The notes beneath the pieces were generated by a model. The model did not search any database, was not told the origin of the DNA, and saw only the letters and a list, made by a program, of their open reading frames with translations. 64,000 nucleotides of DNA, taken from positions 1 through 64,000 of the forward strand of contig JAKSRW010000006.1 in assembly GCA_024403355.1 (NCBI GenBank), given 5' to 3'. The position numbers and the translations under genes are program-made. Shown here one piece after another: positions 61,694-64,000 of this stretch (position 1 is the first letter of the stretch; each line of letters begins with the position of its first letter). The stretch is from Lachnospiraceae bacterium (GTDB lineage: Bacteria; Bacillota; Clostridia; Lachnospirales; Lachnospiraceae).

Positions 61694-62164
61694 ATGGCAG
61701 AGGAGAAGGATATAAAAAAGCTGATGGAGCTGATGAAGCAGAGCATCAGCAAAAATGATGTCAGTTCGTTTGATAAAAATTTTAAGGGCATGGGCGTGGT
61801 CCTGAAGACAATTAAGGAGTCAGACGGCTATATTACTCCCGGAGAAATATCAAAGAAAACCGGTCTGACAGCCGCCAGAGTGACCGTGCTTTTAAAAAAG
61901 CTTTCGGAAAAAGAGTATATAAGCAAGGTTCAGGATGAAAAGGATGCCAGAAAACATTATGTGAGATTTACCCAAAAGGGCATTGAATTCTGGGATTTAA
62001 AGAAGAAGGAATTTGACGGCTTTCTTTCGGAAATAATAGATGATATAGGAATGGAACCCTTTTACAGAATGTTTGAATGCATTGACATAATTCATAATTC
62101 CGCGAAGAAGATTATTAAAAAACATCTCTCGGAGAATAATATAAAGGAGAACACAGATGATTAA
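61694..62164 (+). CDS. MarR-family transcriptional regulator
   Basis: The 156-residue protein has the winged helix-turn-helix of MarR: GEISKKTGLTAARVTVLLKKL is seen as GEISKKTGLTAARV, and the wing is DEKDARKHYVRFT. It likely represses the export operon and releases in response to a drug or metabolite. GAGGGGG precedes ATG 61694. It overlaps the next gene by 8 nt, and an operator-like inverted repeat lies at 61653. Confidence 0.92.
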   Translation: MAEEKDIKKLMELMKQSISKNDVSSFDKNFKGMGVVLKTIKESDGYITPGEISKKTGLTAARVTVLLKKLSEKEYISKVQDEKDARKHYVRFTQKGIEFWDLKKKEFDGFLSEIIDDIGMEPFYRMFECIDIIHNSAKKIIKKHLSENNIKENTDD

Positions 62165-63908
62165 ACTTTTAAGGAAATTACATCGTCAGGAAGCCCTGTA
62201 TGCACTTGTCTGTGCGGTGATGGTCGTGCTTCAGGTCTGGCTGGAGCTCACGATGCCTGATTACACATCACAGCTTACCCAGGAGGTATCGGTGGCGATG
62301 GCTATGAGCGGCGAGGTTGCGATGTCGGCCATTGTTAAAAACGGCGCACTTATGATTTTGTGTGCATTAGGTTCGGTGGCCGGCTCAATAGTATGCGGCT
62401 TCTTTGCAGCCAGACTTGCCGCAAGCTTTGCGAGAACCCTTCGTTCAGAGCTTTTCGGCAAGGTTTCAGGCTTTTCGGATGCAAACTATAACAGCTTCGG
62501 AGTACCCAGCCTTATCACCAGAACCACAAACGATGTTGTTCAGCTGCAGAACTTTGTGGCAATGGGACTTCAGATGCTCATTAAGGCCCCGATAATGGCA
62601 ATCTGGGCTATCACAAAGATATCCTTTGTAAGTATCTACTGGACAAGCGCCGCACTGATAGCGGTAGTATTTATCATGTCGGCAGCAGGTATTCTCGTAA
62701 TGCTCTGCCTGCCAAGGTTCAGAAAAATTCAGACCCTTACGGACAATTTAAATGATGCGACCAGAGAGAATCTTTCCGGTGTAAGAGTAGTAAGAGCCTT
62801 CAATGCGGAAAAATATCAGGAGTCACGTTTTGAAAAGGTTAATGAGGAGATTACATCCAATCACCTCTTTACCAGCCGTTCAATGGGCCTTCTGCTTCCT
62901 GTTATGACATTGGGAATGAACGCCCTGATGCTGGCTATTTACTGGATCGGTGCATACCTGATTAATGAAGCGGAGCTGACCGAAAAGGCAGTAACCATGG
63001 GTAATATGATTGCATTTACCCAGTATGCGATGCAGATTGTAATGTCATTTATGATGCTCATCATGATATTTATTCTTCTTCCCAGAGCGATGGTATCCGC
63101 AAAGCGTCTCAATGATGTACTGGAAACAGACATTACCATGACTTACAGCGACAAGTCCGTTGAGAAAAAGGAAAAGGGTAAGATTGAGTTCAAAAATGTT
63201 TCCTTCGGCTATAATGATGCCGACAAGCCCTGCGTAAGCGGACTGAATTTCACCGTTAATCCCGGGGAAACCTTTGCGATTATCGGTGCAACAGGTACAG
63301 GTAAATCTTCAATCGTCAATCTGATTCCCAGATACTATGACATTACCGGTGGAGAGCTTCTGATTGACGGTGTGGATATTAAGAAATATCCCAAGGAGCA
63401 GCTGCAGAGTATTGTTTCAATCGCACCCCAGAAGGCTATCCTTTTTGCGGGCTCTGTTAAGTCAAATATCAGCTACGGCAGTGAGTCGGACGATGAAAGG
63501 ATTCAAAGAGCTCTCGATATAGCCCAGGCAGGCTTTGTTAATGAGCTTGAGAAGGGCGTGGATTCAGAGGTTGCCCAGGGCGCCACTAACTTCTCCGGCG
63601 GCCAGAAGCAGAGAATGTCTATTGCCAGAGCGGTTTACCGTGATTCTGAAATATATATTTTTGATGATACATTTTCCGCACTTGATTACAAGACGGATAT
63701 GCTCGTCAGAAAGTCACTTAAGGAACAGCTTGGCGACAAGACAATTATTATAGTAGCACAGCGTATCGGTACTATTAAAAATGCTGACAAGATACTGGTT
63801 CTTGATGAGGGTAAAATCGCCGGAATCGGCACTCATGAGGAACTTATTAAGACATGCCCAATCTATAATGAGATTGCGCTTTCTCAGCTTTCAAAGGAGG
63901 AATTGTAA
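62157..63908 (+). CDS. ABC transporter, fused permease/ATPase, first half of a heterodimer
   Basis: The 583-residue protein has six membrane segments (about 15-310) and an ATPase domain with Walker A GATGTGKSS, signature NFSGGQKQRMSI and Walker B IYIFDDTFSALD. The Asp after Walker B (instead of Glu) marks the degenerate site usual in one half of heterodimeric exporters. It is coupled with MarR by an 8-nt overlap and followed directly by the second half gene. Multidrug or lipid export is likely. Confidence 0.93.
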   Translation: MIKLLRKLHRQEALYALVCAVMVVLQVWLELTMPDYTSQLTQEVSVAMAMSGEVAMSAIVKNGALMILCALGSVAGSIVCGFFAARLAASFARTLRSELFGKVSGFSDANYNSFGVPSLITRTTNDVVQLQNFVAMGLQMLIKAPIMAIWAITKISFVSIYWTSAALIAVVFIMSAAGILVMLCLPRFRKIQTLTDNLNDATRENLSGVRVVRAFNAEKYQESRFEKVNEEITSNHLFTSRSMGLLLPVMTLGMNALMLAIYWIGAYLINEAELTEKAVTMGNMIAFTQYAMQIVMSFMMLIMIFILLPRAMVSAKRLNDVLETDITMTYSDKSVEKKEKGKIEFKNVSFGYNDADKPCVSGLNFTVNPGETFAIIGATGTGKSSIVNLIPRYYDITGGELLIDGVDIKKYPKEQLQSIVSIAPQKAILFAGSVKSNISYGSESDDERIQRALDIAQAGFVNELEKGVDSEVAQGATNFSGGQKQRMSIARAVYRDSEIYIFDDTFSALDYKTDMLVRKSLKEQLGDKTIIIVAQRIGTIKNADKILVLDEGKIAGIGTHEELIKTCPIYNEIALSQLSKEEL

Positions 63909-64000
63909 TGGCAGGACCTATGGGAGGACATGGAAGAATGGGTGGCAGAGGCGGCTATCCCATGACTAAGGAAAAGGCCGATAAAAAGGCTCTGATGAAA
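63908..64000 (+). CDS. ABC transporter, second half of the heterodimer (partial)
   Basis: The first 31 residues are visible: a Gly/Met-rich start (MAGPMGGHGRMGGRGGYP) and a Lys-rich stretch, typical of the second subunit of Clostridial heterodimeric exporters. The ATG overlaps the stop of the first half (TAATG). The gene runs past the window end. Confidence 0.85.
   Translation, partial: MAGPMGGHGRMGGRGGYPMTKEKADKKALMK

Overview
The window reads as ordinary chromosome of a plant-fibre-degrading Lachnospiraceae bacterium, with Butyrivibrio, Pseudobutyrivibrio and Roseburia as the closest fits. The reasons are strong AGGAGG-type ribosome sites, a Firmicute yaaR-holB-ricT-trmN6 cluster, DUF4250, lipoprotein GH10 xylanases with Thr/Glu/Pro linkers, a domain-swapped GH3 of the Butyrivibrio/Ruminococcus type, and moderate GC. 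No phage, plasmid, CRISPR or complete insertion sequence is visible. The assignment rests on gene families and style; no database search was possible.

Layout. 1-3.9 kb: the frameshifted tail of a DUF4143-type ATPase, an O-antigen-ligase-like membrane protein, a flavin reductase/rubredoxin, tRNA-Arg(CCU) and a small [2Fe-2S] protein. 4-10.3 kb: a structured intergenic element, a TIM-barrel isomerase, an FMN dehydrogenase-like enzyme, a MerR-methyltransferase fusion, rfbB and a secreted transglutaminase-like protein. 10.4-21.4 kb: a minus-strand purine block purE-purM-purN-purB-purD-purL followed by guaB, with a clear promoter before purE and structured RNA-like sequence before guaB and purD. 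21.5-25.2 kb: a coiled-coil protein and a two-component system behind DUF4250. 25.3-34.9 kb: an alarmone synthetase-like gene, an Rpn-family nuclease, and the yaaR-holB-ricT-trmN6 cluster, interrupted by a divergent secreted protein and a 144-bp repeat. 35.2-41.8 kb: GH3, ABC-F, NUDIX and alr. 42-45.8 kb: a regulator/ABC transporter/kinase cassette of the peptide-antibiotic resistance type. 45.9-56.8 kb: a GGDEF-RHH fusion, two GH10 xylanases, a NUDIX-GH43 fusion, an ECF sigma/anti-sigma/serpin operon, and a fluoride riboswitch ahead of a cation/proton antiporter. 57-64 kb: phosphodiesterase, sirtuin, YdcF, XRE regulator, TspO, QueD, and a MarR plus heterodimeric ABC exporter operon cut by the window end.

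Genes working together. The pur genes and guaB make IMP and convert it to XMP. Xylan is cut outside the cell by the two lipoprotein GH10 enzymes, and the products can be finished inside by the signal-less GH43 and GH3 enzymes. The sigma/anti-sigma/serpin operon and the fluoride, antibiotic-type and MarR-controlled transport systems look like protection against proteases and toxic ions or compounds.

Most interesting non-gene signals: (1) four dispersed hairpins with compensatory changes in both stems and a constant purine internal loop (4147, 12024, 17420, 56856); (2) a 144-bp multi-hairpin repeat in two 143/144-identical inverted copies plus two fragments; (3) twin palindromes flanking the promoter of the GGDEF-RHH gene; (4) a duplicated structured motif in front of guaB; (5) a perfect 29-bp hairpin at 48.9 kb, one arm of which recurs at 10.3 kb.
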